A DNA stretch of 64,000 nt from NCBI GenBank assembly GCA_001600055.1, contig BCIV01000014.1:1-64000 (forward strand), written 5' to 3'. The DNA comes from Filobasidium wieringae. Its lineage: Eukaryota; Basidiomycota; Tremellomycetes; Filobasidiales; Filobasidiaceae. Both the position numbers and the translations under genes were made by a program. Below are positions 32,096 to 44,505 of the stretch, in pieces (within the stretch, counting starts at the first letter, position 1; every line of letters starts with the position of its first letter). Under the pieces are notes generated by a model, which searched no databases, was not told where the DNA came from, and saw nothing but the letters and a program-made list of their open reading frames with translations.

Positions 32096-32638
32096 ATGCT
32101 CAGCTCCAGCTCGATCACCGCTCGGACCTGCTCTACTCGTATCTTCTCACTCTCACGCCACATCTCAACCTCCACCAGGAACGCAATGCCACTCTACATA
32201 GCTCGGCTCCCTGACTATCCCGACAGCCTACAAAAGCGATTGTCTGTGAGACAAGGTCACTTGGAGAGAGCGAACAAAGACAAAGAGAACGGAACCTCGG
32301 GTAAATAGTCGGACATTTCTTACGTACAGGCATCGAGCTCGAACATGGTCGACTCACCTCGTTCCTATCTTGCTTGGCCACTTTCATCAGTGTTCGGTCG
32401 AGCTTTCCTTTCCCCCAGCGACTCATCCAGTAGTTCCACGGACTCGTCCGACCCCAAAGTGCCGAACCCTCGTATGGCAGGTTCGGTCATGATCTTTCGT
32501 CTTCCCACGCTAGAGGCAGTCTGGGAAAGGGTCAAGGACGATGCCTACTGGACCGCCGGGGTCTGGGATCGTGAGAACGCAACCGTTGATGAATTGCTCG
32601 GCGATCCTACCGATGAGCACGCGCAATTCAAGGCCTAG
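32096..32638 (+). CDS. YCII-domain protein, probably mitochondrial
   Basis: Two exons (32096-32300, 32391-32638), 150 aa. The start MLSSSSITARTCSTRIFSLS then RHISTSTRNA is rich in Ser/Arg without acids, like a matrix presequence. The body is a YCII-like fold: MPLYIARLPDYPDSLQKRLS, VRQGHLERANKDKENGT, FGRAFLSPSD, AGSVMIFRLPTLEAVWERVK and DDAYWTAGVWDRENATVDEL. A Ser-rich insert (SSSSSTDSSDPK) sits mid-domain. The splice joining GTS to VFGRAF restores the conserved FGRAF segment and skips an in-frame stop. YCII proteins are small dimeric alpha/beta folds of largely unknown function. MPLYIARLPDYPDS may be a second start for a cytosolic form. Confidence 0.85.
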
Positions 32639-32789
32639 ACTCGAACAGTCACCGACTTCACAATGGACATGAATGATGGATACATTGCTTCATTGTACGA
32701 TCACATAAGCACAACATAAGGAGGGTCAATTACGATGCGGCAGACTTCATGATAAAAATATAACGACGAGACAGGCCGATGGGTAGTCA

Positions 32790-33924
32790 TCAATCGTCAT
32801 CCGAAGCGATATCCCCTTCATCGATAAGATCGTCGTCTATCACGCATGACACGTTCGGTCAGTCTCGAGTGATTCGCAACACATGAATATACGAGACAGC
32901 GAATACACATACCATCAGCAACATCGCCATCATCACCACCTCTTCCTCCAAGCTGCAACTCGGCCTCGGCCCGCCTCAACAGCGCTCTCACAGCCTCGAG
33001 CGATTCATCAGATTCAGATGGGGGAGGTACAGGTGCTCCTCGTCTTGCTGGTGGTGTTGGTGGAGGTAGAACATCGATAGGTCTCAAAGAATGCTTGTTC
33101 CGAATCCTGACAACCGGGATCTCATCGTATCAGTCCCGTCGCTTTCTGCCCATAGCTACCCCCTTTCAAACGAATGGAGAAGCGACTCACATCGGGCTCG
33201 ATCCAGCGTCAACCAGTTGCTGTACTATTCGCATAGAACAGCGCCACCTTAGCTCGGACAGGAAACAACACATCTGCTTGAAGCGATATCCCACTTACCA
33301 AGATACTCTCTCAACCCCTCCCTTCCGTCCTCTTCCGTCTTGACAGCTAAGTGAAGCGGGGTGTCTCTTTGCAAGGTGTTTTGTACGTCAACGTCACATT
33401 GCTCGTGCTCCAAGATGAGGTCGAGGACAGTGGTAGAAGCATGGATGATCCTGATAAAGAGGGCAAGCTGGCAATCAGTGGTCTTCGCAGGCTTGCCGTG
33501 TACAGGCGTCGATACGATACTTACGCGTAATGCAAAGCTGGAGTATTCGAGCATTCCGGGGGAAGACGTCATTGTTTATCTTCCTTGTGCACAGTGACCT
33601 TGACTAGCATTCCTACATACCTGTGTTGCCCAGACTTCGGGACGAGTCATTCGTCAGCTTTGGTCGTGTACTTCCGATCTGAGAGCAGACATCTACGTAC
33701 CCGTCTTGGTGGTTGATGTCATGTTCGTTCTGTATAGCATCTAGATAGACCTCTTCGTTGTCCTCCTTGGCAGCTGAAAGTAATCGTTCATCTGTAGTCT
33801 TCGGCTATGAGTCGCTTTCTATCGCAACCTGATGACGAAGTTCATTTGACGCACTAGGAGAGGCTCCTTCCACAATTTCCTCCTCTGGAGGAGGGGGAGC
33901 TCTACGGGCAGGAGTAGTTGACAT
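32790..33924 (-). CDS. small ankyrin-repeat protein built from eight exons, two of them 13-14 nt
   Basis: Exons: 33924-33855, 33791-33701, 33634-33621, 33537-33525, 33450-33299, 33224-33191, 33106-32913, 32836-32790; 204 aa in phase. N-terminal MSTTPARRAPPPPEEEIVEG, then ankyrin repeats: NERLLSAAKEDNEEVYLDAI, HDINHQDGLGNTALHYAIIH, TTVLDLILEHEQCDVDVQNT and QRDTPLHLAVKTEEDGREGL. A Pro-rich linker (PPPTPPARRGAPVPPPSESD) and a short helix precede an acidic tail (DDDLIDEGDIASDDD). The 14-nt and 13-nt exons encode just LGNT and LHYA, the core of one ankyrin repeat, so they are needed for the fold. It is probably a protein-interaction adaptor; partner unknown. It is divergent from ARL1. Confidence 0.85.
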
Positions 33925-34558
33925 TTCGTCTGCAGGTCTTGTTTGATGCGTGAAGCTTCTTTCTTTCAATTCTCAGCTTGTAGTAACGGAAAGTATTGGC
34001 CAAGGACAATCAGCAAGAAGCGTATCTACCACCAAGAGCTGTGTCCGATGTCTGGTATGTTTGGTCTGATATAGGATAGCGAATAGCGATGCTAGAGAAG
34101 TCTCGTTCAGGGTAGCGACCAGCTATTCCTCGATGCAACAATAACGGGTTCGCGCGTGTCAGCCGCATTCGATTTCACCAACAACAACCTCGAACCGTCG
34201 TCCAGATCTCAATCGTCAACATCGCTCGTAAAATCAATAGCTGATCACCCCTGGCCGTCTTTGGCTTATCAAATCGTTCAGATATAGGTGTCATCCGCAA
34301 TCTCGCCTTTCGATACCGCGACGCACGAACCTGCAACGACGAGCACCTCATATCACCACCTTTACGGTTCCTAGCGGTAGGGCCCCAAAGATTATCAATC
34401 AAGAAATCTAGCTCATCGAACTGAGAGTCGCATCTCGCATTGGCATCTCGGCGATCAGGCAAAGGATCACAACTACTACCCTCGATACCGCAGAACTGGC
34501 AGAGACCCCAGTGGTCTACCTTTGATACGTACTCTACCCAAACGAACTAGACTACAAC
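33925..34558. promoter_or_regulatory. divergent promoter between the ankyrin protein and ARL1
   Basis: 634 bp between two ATGs pointing away from each other. No other gene was supported; an open minus frame at 34175-34462 has no family resemblance. Confidence 0.45.
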
Positions 34559-35456
34559 ATGGGAATCTCCGTCTCTCGAATATACTCGGCCCTTTCCTCT
34601 CTGGCATTCTGGGGCAAAGATAAAGAAGTCAGGATCTTGATGGTCGGTTTGGATTCCGCAGGAAAAGTCAGTCGATTGATGAGATCCGCCAATCGCCAAG
34701 GCAAAACTCAATCAACACATATACTGATCGCCCGACATCGATAGACAACCATATTATACAGACTGCAGATTGGAGAAGTAGTCTCGACAATACCAAGTAC
34801 ATCTCTTATAATTCGAAAATGCTATTGAACTATTCTCAATACCGCTCTTATTTTGGTGGACAGCGATCGGGTTCAACGTAGAAACAGTAACATACAAGAA
34901 CATCAACTTCCAGGTGTGGGATCTAGGTGGTGAGCATCGTCTGTTTCTTTCAAAGCTCAGGCACCCAAGCTCAATACCTTCGTCATAGGCCAGTCGAGCA
35001 TAAGACCGTACTGGCGGTGCTATTATGCCAACACACAGGTTAGTTTTGCTAGAAGCATTTATCCGAGACACCCCTTTGACTGAAATTCCGCCCTCCTAGG
35101 CCATCATCTATGTGATCGACTCAGCAGACGCGGCCCGTCTTCCTACTTCAAGATCCGAGTTACTGACAATGCTGAGCGAGGATGAACTTAAGAGCGTTCC
35201 TGTATTGGTGTTTGCGAACAAACAGGTCAGTCGAACATCTCAAGTAATGAAAGATCGATCACAAACCTGATGTCATCCCCGCTTCTTGATTGACCAGGAT
35301 GCTGAAGGTGCTCTTTCCCCTGCTGAGATCTCTGACAAGCTCGGACTTGCTGGAGGCGAGAAGGGCAGGGAATGGTCTGTGCGAGGAAGTTGTGCGACGA
35401 AAGGAGAGGGTCTCGAGGAGGGTTTGGATTGGCTGGTGCAGACGATGCAGAAGTAA
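34559..35456 (+). CDS. ARL1: Arl1, ARF-like small GTPase of the trans-Golgi
   Basis: Six exons (34559-34666, 34745-34796, 34864-34929, 34989-35038, 35100-35225, 35298-35456), 186 aa, the usual ARF length. It starts MG, allowing N-myristoylation. G1 is GLDSAGKTT, switch [17 protein letters not shown]3 WDLGGQSS followed by the Arl1-typical [21 protein letters not shown]4 ANKQD, G5 SCATKGEGL. These segments match Arl1 better than Arf1. Arl1-GTP recruits GRIP golgins and Arf-GEFs to the trans-Golgi and helps retrograde traffic. The G1 motif has Ser where most family members have Ala (GLDAAGK), a mild change. Downstream 183 bp separate it from the convergent DHA2 gene. Confidence 0.94.
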
Positions 35457-35639
35457 CCTAGAGGTCGGATGGATAGGCAGTTGTGGGTCGTCCCGGTTGT
35501 ATGTATCGATATTCGGCATGTTTGCGAGATGTTTTACGATGATCACATAGAAATAATAACAAAAACATAAGGATAAAGCTGCATACACGTTATCACTCGA
35601 ACGGAGGACAAGTCCATCAGGTTATTCCAAACTTGTCGT

Positions 35640-38285
35640 TCACATAGCCGTTCCGACGGCGGGAGGAGCAGTAGCGTGGTCGGGCATACTACCCATCTCT
35701 TGATCGTGCTGTTTCTTGGCCTGCTCCGTCAATCCCCAGTTTTCGTCCAAGCGCTTGTGCATCGGGATCTCCTTGCAGAATATATTGGCGAAGAGACCGA
35801 TTACGGAGAGAGGGATACACACAAACCAAACTAGACGGAGAGAGGTCACGAAGGCGTGAATGACTTGAGCCTTGAGCGGTTCCTCAAGATCGTGCAAAAC
35901 AGGGATTGCAGCGTAAGCTCTATAGGAAACGACGCCCCATGATCAGCCACGCATCCATTGCAGAAGATGACCCAACGTACAAATCAGGGGCTGCACCGAA
36001 CTTCGCAGCAAAAGCGGAAGGAAGATCTTTTTTCAGCTAGATGGGTGAGGCAGATCAGTATAAAAGGCCATCTCTGGCAGACTGTTTGTCTATTCACCTG
36101 ATTATTCATGACGCTTCCACCGATGGTAACACCAAAGACTTGTCCATAACTGCGCGCAAACGTCAGGAAAGCAAGAGCTGGAGCGTTCAATTCGGGTGGA
36201 GTTGGCGCCAAAATGGGGAAGTTGAGTCCTGAATAGAGAAGACCCGCTCCGATTCCAGCAACTGCCTGGAACCCAGCCCACATATAAACACTGCTGCCCT
36301 CCTATAAATCCAGCTTTGTCAGTCCATGTTGTACAAAAGACATAAACAGATTTTTACCTTGAGCAGAGCCAATAGACCCACGCCGGTGGTCAAAAGGACC
36401 CATCCTGACCAGTTGGACCAATTGTATTTCCCGATGATGGCCACCGCCGCACCGGTCATAATCGCGAGAGGAGCGATTGTCAAAGACAGTGGGAAGGTCT
36501 GGATACTGGAGCGAACGGGGGAAGAACCCTGAATTGCTTGGAAATAGCTGTAAGGAGTGGGGACGATCAGATCCGATCACTCTCTGAAACCACTAACCAA
36601 TACACTTACACAGGCAGATAGTAGATCACGATGATGGTGACAATCCCGTCTGTAAAATAGACTCATGTCAACCTTGAGAAGTGTTCGGTGTGACCATGAT
36701 AAGGCTTACGGAAGAATGTCTGAACATAACCTGAGATGGACGTCCTGTTGTTGATGATAGTGAATGGGATCTGTGATCCCTACGATTCAGTTCGACGACC
36801 GAAAATATCACTTGACAAGCCAACTCACAGTAGGATCGACTGCCCAACGAAAATCATAAACGAAGGCACCCAAAGTAGCTCCTGCTCCAACAGCCAGCCT
36901 AAAGAACCAATTGATCGTCGTCAGCGACATCATACCGATCATCGTATGTATCTTTGCACTTACGGTACGATGACAGTGTACGAATCCCACGATTCCTTGG
37001 AACCACCCCACACAATTCCGATAATGACAGAAGTTGTGCCGCCGATAATAAGCAAGTTGCCAACAATATCCATCTGTTTCAGCCTGGTCTTTAGATCTTC
37101 CTTAGGTGCTTTGATATCGAGAAACATCCAGACCAAGGCAAGTGCGACGACCCCGAGGGGCAGGTTGACGAAGAAAAGCCATTGCCATTGCTTGGCGAGA
37201 GCACCTCCTATCAGAGGGCCGATAGCACTTGCAAAAGCCCATACACAGCCAATGATTCCAGAAAATACACCTCTTTCAGACAAGGGAAGCATATCTGCGA
37301 CAACTGTGAGCATGGTCAAGCATATATCAGGGTGAGCACAGGGTAGAACCGCGTCGAGAAGAAAACGCGACTTACTGATCTCAGTCATGGCGAGAATACC
37401 ACCGCCTCCGACACCTTGAATGCTTCTAGCAGCGATCAGCATATTCATAGAGTTGACATATTTCGATCCTCCACAAAGTCCAGATCCGAACATGAAGATG
37501 ACGAGGGAAAAGATCATGGTAGAACGTCCTATTGGTGATTGTTTTGATATAAATAGGGGTAACATCAGCACGAGATGCAATGCTCAACCGATCTAGAGAA
37601 GAGGGGTAGGCTTACGCCCAAGGATGTTGGCCATAGATCCACAAAAGGGAAGGAAAGCGGTCGAGGTCAAAGCGTAAGCTGAACCGACCCAAATATAATC
37701 TTGTCCTTGAAGATCGTTGATTATGTCAGGAAGAGCCGTTGAAATCGCAGTCTATTTTGTTTTTCGGTGATAGGGTAATGTAAGCAGATCAACATTCGAT
37801 GCTAGAATACACAATATGCTGACTGTACTTACCAAGTCCAAAGCAGACAGTAAACAGGAAAAACAAAGCGAGAGAAAGATGAGCCAAAACTTGAGAGGCT
37901 TGTTGAAGTCAACCTTTTTCTTCTTCGGAGCCCCTGCGTCGAAATGCTGCTTGTTTTCAGGATCGACGACAAGATAACTCTGGGATGCATTAAGGATGTT
38001 GGTTTCGAAAGCGGTAGCGGAAGAGTTGGCGGTCTTATTCCCATCATAAAAGACTCCCGACGGAGAAGGAGGATCGAAGGTGACGAGACTGGGTTTGATG
38101 TGGAGCTCCCTATCGCGAGGTGTTAACGGGACAGCGATGGTGGATGGAGAGGATCCTAGACAATTCAGATCCCCAGGTGGAGTGACAGGTGTAGAGGGTC
38201 GAGCGGCTTCATTTTTGGTCATGTTGATTGAAATTGATGTGTATGACTCGCTGAGCGGTTTCTCTTGATCGATGATGGTAGACAT
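35640..38285 (-). CDS. DHA2-family MFS drug:H+ antiporter, 14 membrane helices
   Basis: A multi-exon gene starting MSTIIDQEKPLSESYTSISI with a ~120-residue Ser/Pro-rich cytoplasmic N terminus, then the first helix (LKFWLIFLSLCFSCLLSALD). The motif-A-like GRRSTMIFSLVIFMFGSGLC, the DHA2 motif C region ERGVFSGIIGCVWAFASAIG and PLIGGALAKQWQWLFFVNLP, VWGGSKESWDSYTVIVPLAV, YYLPVYFQAIQGSSP, and AFARSYGQVFG-like LTFARSYGQVFGVTIGGSVM all fit the 14-helix DHA2 group. These proton-coupled exporters in the plasma or vacuolar membrane move drugs, organic acids or toxins. The cargo cannot be read from sequence. A Zn2Cys6 regulator lies immediately upstream on the same strand, an arrangement often seen when a regulator controls the exporter; that is an inference here. 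Confidence 0.92.
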
Positions 38286-38793
38286 GGATGAGCTGAATTA
38301 TGGGAGGTAGCCAAGATGAGATACTGGTATGGCACAGACAACCAGATTAGAGCGCCGCACCGATTTCGATAGGTCATCTCACTCACTAGCAATCGAGAGG
38401 GTTTGATTGATTGAGGCGATCGGGACAAGAATGAAAACGAGTGTGGGCGGAAAGGTGGTAGCCGGTCTAGTTAAGAGAGCACAGAGTAAAGTGCAAACGA
38501 GAGACGAGGTGTGAGTGGGGTATGGGAGGAGGATCCGTAATGAATTATGAGGTGAATCAGAAATCGGGGCGGAAGAAAGGCAAACAAGAGCAAGAAAGAT
38601 GGAAAGCAAGAATGGATGTTGTTTATATATGCTCCTTCTCGGCTCTGCGCTTGAGCGCGAATCATCGTGACGTAACGTGGTTCCAAGCTCCTAAGTCGTT
38701 TATTACTACAAGTCGCTACTCTACTCCTGATTCCAACTGTACAACGTTTCGGACGGACTAACAAGTCGTCTCAGCTAGATTATCACACTCTCT
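38286..38793. other. intergenic, DHA2 promoter
   Basis: 508 bp between the DHA2 ATG and the stop of the Zn2Cys6 regulator. No further gene seen. Confidence 0.45.
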
Positions 38794-41700
38794 CTATTTG
38801 ACTGATCGTTCGCAATCAACAACATTTGACAAATGGCCCATTAAACGGCTGGGAAGTTTCTGTATGTAACCGCTCTCTCCAGCGAGAAAGTCGATGTATC
38901 TGCATCCCTCTGTGTAACGCATATCATCAACAATAAGATGGATCAGTCGTGAGATGGGAAGTTCGCCGGCACGTGCAACGCACGCTAGAGTAGAACCTGC
39001 AGATGCCTTCGAAAGATGTTTTGCGACCGTGTCGAGTTCCCCGTTGGCGCGAGAGATACCTGTAAAATCCTACATGATCAGCATCGAAAGGATCTACCGA
39101 CGACAGACTGCACTCACCAGTGTTGTTCCCCATGGCAGTCATCCTCTTCAGTTCCTTCATTATAATTTTAGCACCTTGTATCCAAAGGACACAGACCTGC
39201 ATGGGCACAGCTGTCAGATTTGGTATGGAAGAATGCGTAAAGATAAACTCACAAATCCTTCGAGATTCTTGAACTCATGGTCAGGAACGTGGGTTGACAG
39301 GGAAAGCATCTTCCTTGCGATCTGCAACGCCCGACTGTTGTCATACTGCCAGTCGTCTACGTCGTAAAGCCAGAGCTGGATAGACAGCAGACGGATTTGC
39401 TGTTTCAAAATGGTTTTCAGTCAAGTTCCCCTGGCTTACAAACATCCTCTAGTCGACAACTCACCAAGTTATAGTTCTCTATATTCATCACTTCAATTGT
39501 GCTCTCCTGCATCTGACTCGAGTTCAGGGTGATTATCGATATCGGCTCCTTGAGTTCCTCTGGTACACGAGCGGAAAGCGCATAAAAAGCGTTCTCCAAC
39601 TCATAATGAGCTTGAGGGCATCTGACAGCCGTGCTGATTTCCGACAGATATTGATCCTGCTCTGCTATACCCATTGGATTGAACAGGTTGTCGTTCTCGG
39701 AGGGCAATTGAATCAGACGAGATGCACGGAATATGAGCTCAAGCTATGGGTACGGAACATCAGCACCGGAAGAGCAAGGATTGTAGCGATATCAGGCGTC
39801 GCAACGTACTGCTTGCGACATGAGCGGACTGTGAATGTCGTATAGCATATCAACTGGGATGCTACAAGGCTAGACATAAGAGATAGTAGAAGAGCTTACC
39901 CATAAAGGTCAGGATCGTTCGAGCATGTCAATCTTCCAGCTATAAGATCCGTATACGTTTCGTCCCTAATAGGTACCTCGAAGTCCTGTACGTATCACGA
40001 CAGGAAATTGAGTTTCGATTCGTACTGCGGAAGAGGTTGGTATACGGACCTTTTCATACGTCGCGTAAGGCAATCGCCAGGGAGTAGTGATCCTTCTGTA
40101 ATCCAAGACGGGATCCCAGTTGACCGCGATAGCTCCCGCTCGATCCAAAGTGTGCGCTTCCCAGCTAAGAGATCCACAAAGTTAAGAACAGACAGTCGTA
40201 AGCGTGAGAACGTATACTAACAAGCATGCTATCCTCTCTCCCAAATCGATCCCATCAATGGGTGGTGGCAACGTGTATACGATCTTGCGCCTGATGCAGG
40301 GATCCTCATCGTACTTTGTTCTCCAACCATTCTCCATCAGTCGCGTATGAGACCCGGTAGCCATCTGATGAAGACCAGAAGAAATGACGAGTCTGGAACG
40401 ACAAAAAATGAGCTTCATTGTTCGATGCGAAAAGAAGATGCGGCTTTGACGTACTTCATAGCCATTCCTGCCATTATCCAGGCCTGTTCCACGACAACAA
40501 GGGAACGAGTCAGCATTCCGAAACAATATGGCATTCATCAGTGTAACTCACCTTTTGATAACTGCCTATCCAGTAAAAATATAAACCAAGGATGATTGCC
40601 GCTCGTATCAGATCGACGGGTCGGCTATATTCCTCGATCCCAGATTGTAACTTCGCTTCCGCTGTTCTCAAGAACTCCGACTCCATCTGTTTCAGAGAGG
40701 GATCACCGGAAGATCTCGCGCCCATCAGATACTGCCGCCCGACCTGTATCAGCAATCGATCGTACCACTCCGCCAGTGCTAGACTTACTATGGAATACAC
40801 CCACGCAGAGTGCGGTCTATTCGACTCCTCTCCTCTCATCCTCTCCCAAAACCTAGGCCAGTGATAATCCAAGCCAAATCTTCTCGATTCCTTGGCAAAA
40901 GACCCGATCAATTTTTCCCTTAAAAATGGTGGGATTTCCGAAGGAGCCGTCGTCCAATGGCGACTCAGTGCTTGGGGCGAACTGCCGGACGACAAAGAGT
41001 CCCTATGATTTGCGATTGGAGGCTCATTCCCTATCAAGCGAGATGAGAGGTTTCTTTGCATGTCTGAGAACCCTACGTTTGTAGGAAGTTGGAACTTCTC
41101 GAGCATCAAGGAGAACCCCGAAGGGCTCATTCCCTTCTCCGAGGGACCCCTGAGCTCTTGAATGATATCATTGGAGGTCTGGTCTGGATTGAATAGGACG
41201 TTCTGTAACCAGTCCATGGACGCCTGTCCATCATCTGGAGTTTCGATTGGTGGGCTGTTATCTGACGAGTTTGACCCGGACGCGACGTTGTTGTCGACCC
41301 GACCTGAAGAACCTGTCTGTGTTCCCGTTTCAATGGGACTCCCCATAGTCCCCATATCTAAATCCATGAACGCCATCATTTCCTTGACTCCGTTCGAGTT
41401 GTTCAAGAGCATCGTGTCTTGTAGCGAATCTCTGTCCGTTCGAAAATCGGTGCTCCCGCTGAACCCATTCACATCCATAGAGATCGAGTTTGTCTCTCTA
41501 GCATGAAGCGACATGACGGTCTCCAGATCTCCTTCCAACAGAGCATTGACCACCTCCATGGTTCCCGGAGTAAAGGGCATTTCGTCACGTGGAGTCGGCA
41601 GTGACGGGTATCCCGCATGAGTTTGAGCTTGGAATGTGCTCCTCTCTCCCATTTGAGTATGTTCTTTCCCGTTTGTCTTGCTTGATCCATCTTCAATCTG

Positions 41701-42173
41701 GCCTTTCATAGTTTCGACTGTCCTTCTCGATTCCTCGATCGTGGTTTGGTGCACTTGAGTCACTGGTACCTGAGCGGTGGGATTGGGAGGAGGAGGAAGG
41801 GGAGGTGCAGATGGTCGAGTCTGATGGCTGATATTACTAGATTCACCATCCCGAGTACTTCCGTAAACGCAAGGAGATTTCTTCAGTCTGACGCATTGTG
41901 CACAGTGAGGTTTGACTGAATAACATGTATGCAGAATGAACTGTCAGACACCAGTACGAACCGCGCGAAAGTCAAGAAACCGGACAGACCTGCATCGCAC
42001 TTTAGCTTTCGTTTGCGGCAGAACAAACAAGCATCCCCTCTCTTCAAAGTACCAGGAGGATGTAATGACGAGCTGTTGTTATGTACAGCTTTCCCTGAAC
42101 TTGGTTCAAGTCCGTCGGAGGATCCCGAAGAGGAATTGTTGCGGACTGCCGGACGATCCATCCTCGTAGACAT
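38794..42173 (-). CDS. Zn(II)2Cys6 transcription factor with fungal-specific regulatory domain
   Basis: A long multi-exon gene; ATG at 42173 (MSTRMDRPAVRNNSSSGSSD). The N-terminal binuclear cluster is CLFCRKRKLKCDA, spliced through an intron to VKPHCAQCVRLKKSPCVY: C-x2-C-x6-C-x6-C-x2-C-x8-C. A long Ser/Asn-rich linker follows. The middle region, SEIPPFLREKLIGSFAKESR, WPRFWERMRGEESNRPHSAW and IRAAIILGLYFYWIGSYQKA, with later RLMENGWRTKYDEDPCIRRK, resembles the Fungal_trans domain (PF04082/cd12148). The last exon ends LMGHLSNVVDCERSVK. It should act in the nucleus as a DNA-binding dimer; the DHA2 exporter next door is a candidate target. Intron positions in the C-terminal half were not all fixed, so only the outer limits are given. 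Confidence 0.88.
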
Positions 42174-42834
42174 GTTTTGTCGGCGGTAAGTGTTTGCCAG
42201 TCTCAGATTTATATCCTTTGTACGTGGGGCGATATGGTGAGCATGGCCGGGCGTGGTCGTGGCTGGCTCTGGCGACAAGAAAGAGATGAAGACCATGTGA
42301 ACGAGCCGAAGAAATGAAGAAATCAAACGCTCAGTGGTCGTTTCGGCGAGATGGAACGATTCCGGATGCAAGTTCGGATGCGAACACGTTCTCACTTGGC
42401 GTGGACTTTGGCTCCTGTTCTGCGATGCAAACGAGAGTTCAACACGGCTGGGACCATCTAGAGCTCTAAAGCTACTGCTATTCAGCCACAGACAACGACA
42501 TCCACAGCGTCAACCCCTCATAACCAATCGTCTACGTACGACCAAGGTAATCGTTTTGTCAAGGTAGCCGGACACGGGCACGGGCATCGCAAACCGTTGG
42601 AACGGGCATAACCGCGCACAATCGGTATCAGATTGAAAATTTCATTCAAGTCGCATCGCTGAGCATGTACATTCGTTTGATATCAGGCACAACATCCACA
42701 ATTTCACTCTTCTTTCAAATAACCAAGAACGAACAAGTTTCCTCAGTAAAGGTTTGTCAAAGTAATGTTTTGTCGCTTCATTCGCTTCCGTTTCTGAGGC
42801 GGAGCTCGCGATGAAGAAATTCAAGGTTGTCACA

Positions 42835-44070
42835 TCATTGAAAACTTGTTCGTTCGGTGTTGGCAACGTCAGCACGTGTGGCCAGCTTGCTAGAGAAAGG
42901 GAACAGGATGATCGAGCGAAGACGATCGTGTAGGATAGGTATAAATGTTTCGTAGATCTGCAACGACAATCATGACGATCAGCTTTGAACAATGGAAAGT
43001 TTGAGAAAAAAACCCGACTCACCCTGATCATTCCCGCTCTTTGGTGATTCATCCACCCAAGCTCCAGTCCCACTGACTTCAGCGCCAACGACCAACAGGC
43101 AGAAAGGGGAACGCGCAAGAGTAAGCCCCGTCGTGTTGATCTCCCAACGACCCTCTCCAAGGGAGAGACCCGGGATCGAGCCGTCCCTCCGAAGAAAAAC
43201 GGCCCGATCCAAAGAGACCGATCGCATGACTGTTTTGCTATGAGCTGTCAAGGTTCGTCAACGAGGTCGTAGACAGGAGAATCATGGATCAGGAGTGAAG
43301 AGGAGAAGAAGGAAACGTTTTCAAGGAATCCTCTCGACCAACTCCGGCTCGCTGAAAAGACCAGGTCTTTAGAAACAATTACCATTCCGCTCTGCACGAT
43401 TTTCAGCGGATCTGTTCCTCCTCCTTGCCAACGACGTACACAAACGGCCCCAAATTGCCAAAGATCAAAAAAGAGATGAACGCGGTGATAAGAAAGCCCT
43501 TTCGACTCCTCCTCTTAAAGAAGATCAACCAGCGTCACTCTGAGAATCAGATCCTCATCGATCCCGATCGTTTGTTTGGCAGGCTCGTCTCCTCTCAAAG
43601 GTTTGAAACCGAGATCGATCCAGGCCTCTCGTTGGAAAGGGAAACGCCAAACGATCCCCTCTGATTCCTCATCTGGTTTCGAACACGCTGACTTGCCCCG
43701 CAAGCAGGGAAGAGGGAACGGACCAAATGAGGGAGGAGATGACGAGTTTGTACAGTACGTTTCCCTAACTGAGAATGACCCAGGGAGTGAGAGGAAAGTC
43801 TTCGCCTAATTCACTTCGTGGCAAGGTATTTAGGAGTTGATCGACGCAAGAATGTGTAGAGAACGAAATGAATATTGATCCTCGTTTGTCTTGCAGAGTA
43901 AGGACACGAGGTTACGCTTAAAGTGTAGTGACCGTCACAAGTGACGTCCAACGACCTCCGTCCGAGCTCTTTTTGCCATGTATATTTCCCCCCGATAAGA
44001 CCATCGTTGTATAAAGACGAAGTTGAACCGCTCCGGGGACTTTCACCCACAGCTGGAGTTGTAGCACACG
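42835..44070 (-). CDS. unresolved coding-like signal, possible multi-exon gene
   Basis: Several minus-strand segments read like protein but could not be joined with confidence. They are SLYNDGLIGGKYTWQKELGR (about 44000), EGIVWRFPFQREAWIDLGFK (about 43650), a hydrophobic C-terminal-like stretch KGFLITAFISFLIFGNLGPF (about 43480), and RSVSLDRAVFLRRDGSIPGL (about 43220). The last is followed by a good 62-nt-type intron (GTGAGTCGGG...GTTGCAG) leading to IYETFIPILHDRLRSIILFP and a TGA at 42835. I recognise no family. The GC and low TA content of this stretch favours long chance frames, so this may be one gene, two, or none. Confidence 0.25.
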
Positions 44071-44505
44071 CCCTCTAACCCATCTAACCGAGCGTTAGAC
44101 CACCGGATCTGAAGATGGGGTTCAACGCTCGGTAGATTTTGGTATAGGAAAGAGGCGCGGAGTATTGTGAGCTGCGATATAGCGATCCATTTGCTAGCGT
44201 TCCATGAAGGAAGAGTCGTCTTGGAGCGAGCGAGGGGAGCTGAGGAGATCCGATACTTGTCGTATAAGAATGCGAGCGAGCAGGAAGGGAAAATGATTCA
44301 AGTCACGTGAAAGAGTATCAGTTCGACGCGGTGCACACGTCAGTAAACCGCGGATCAGGTCGTTATTGGTTGATGAATCAGTGGATGGATGACGATTGAG
44401 CGTCGTTCAGAACACTTGAGCTTTCGTTCTTTGCAAGATCAACCTACTTTCTCCTTCCTTCAATATCAACCCTAGATCAGCAATAGATAATCGGCTGCTG
44501 TAACT

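Noticed and set aside
42642..43160. 172-codon minus frame
   Set aside because: It runs through the likely intron and is out of frame with the better-supported segment that ends at 42835.
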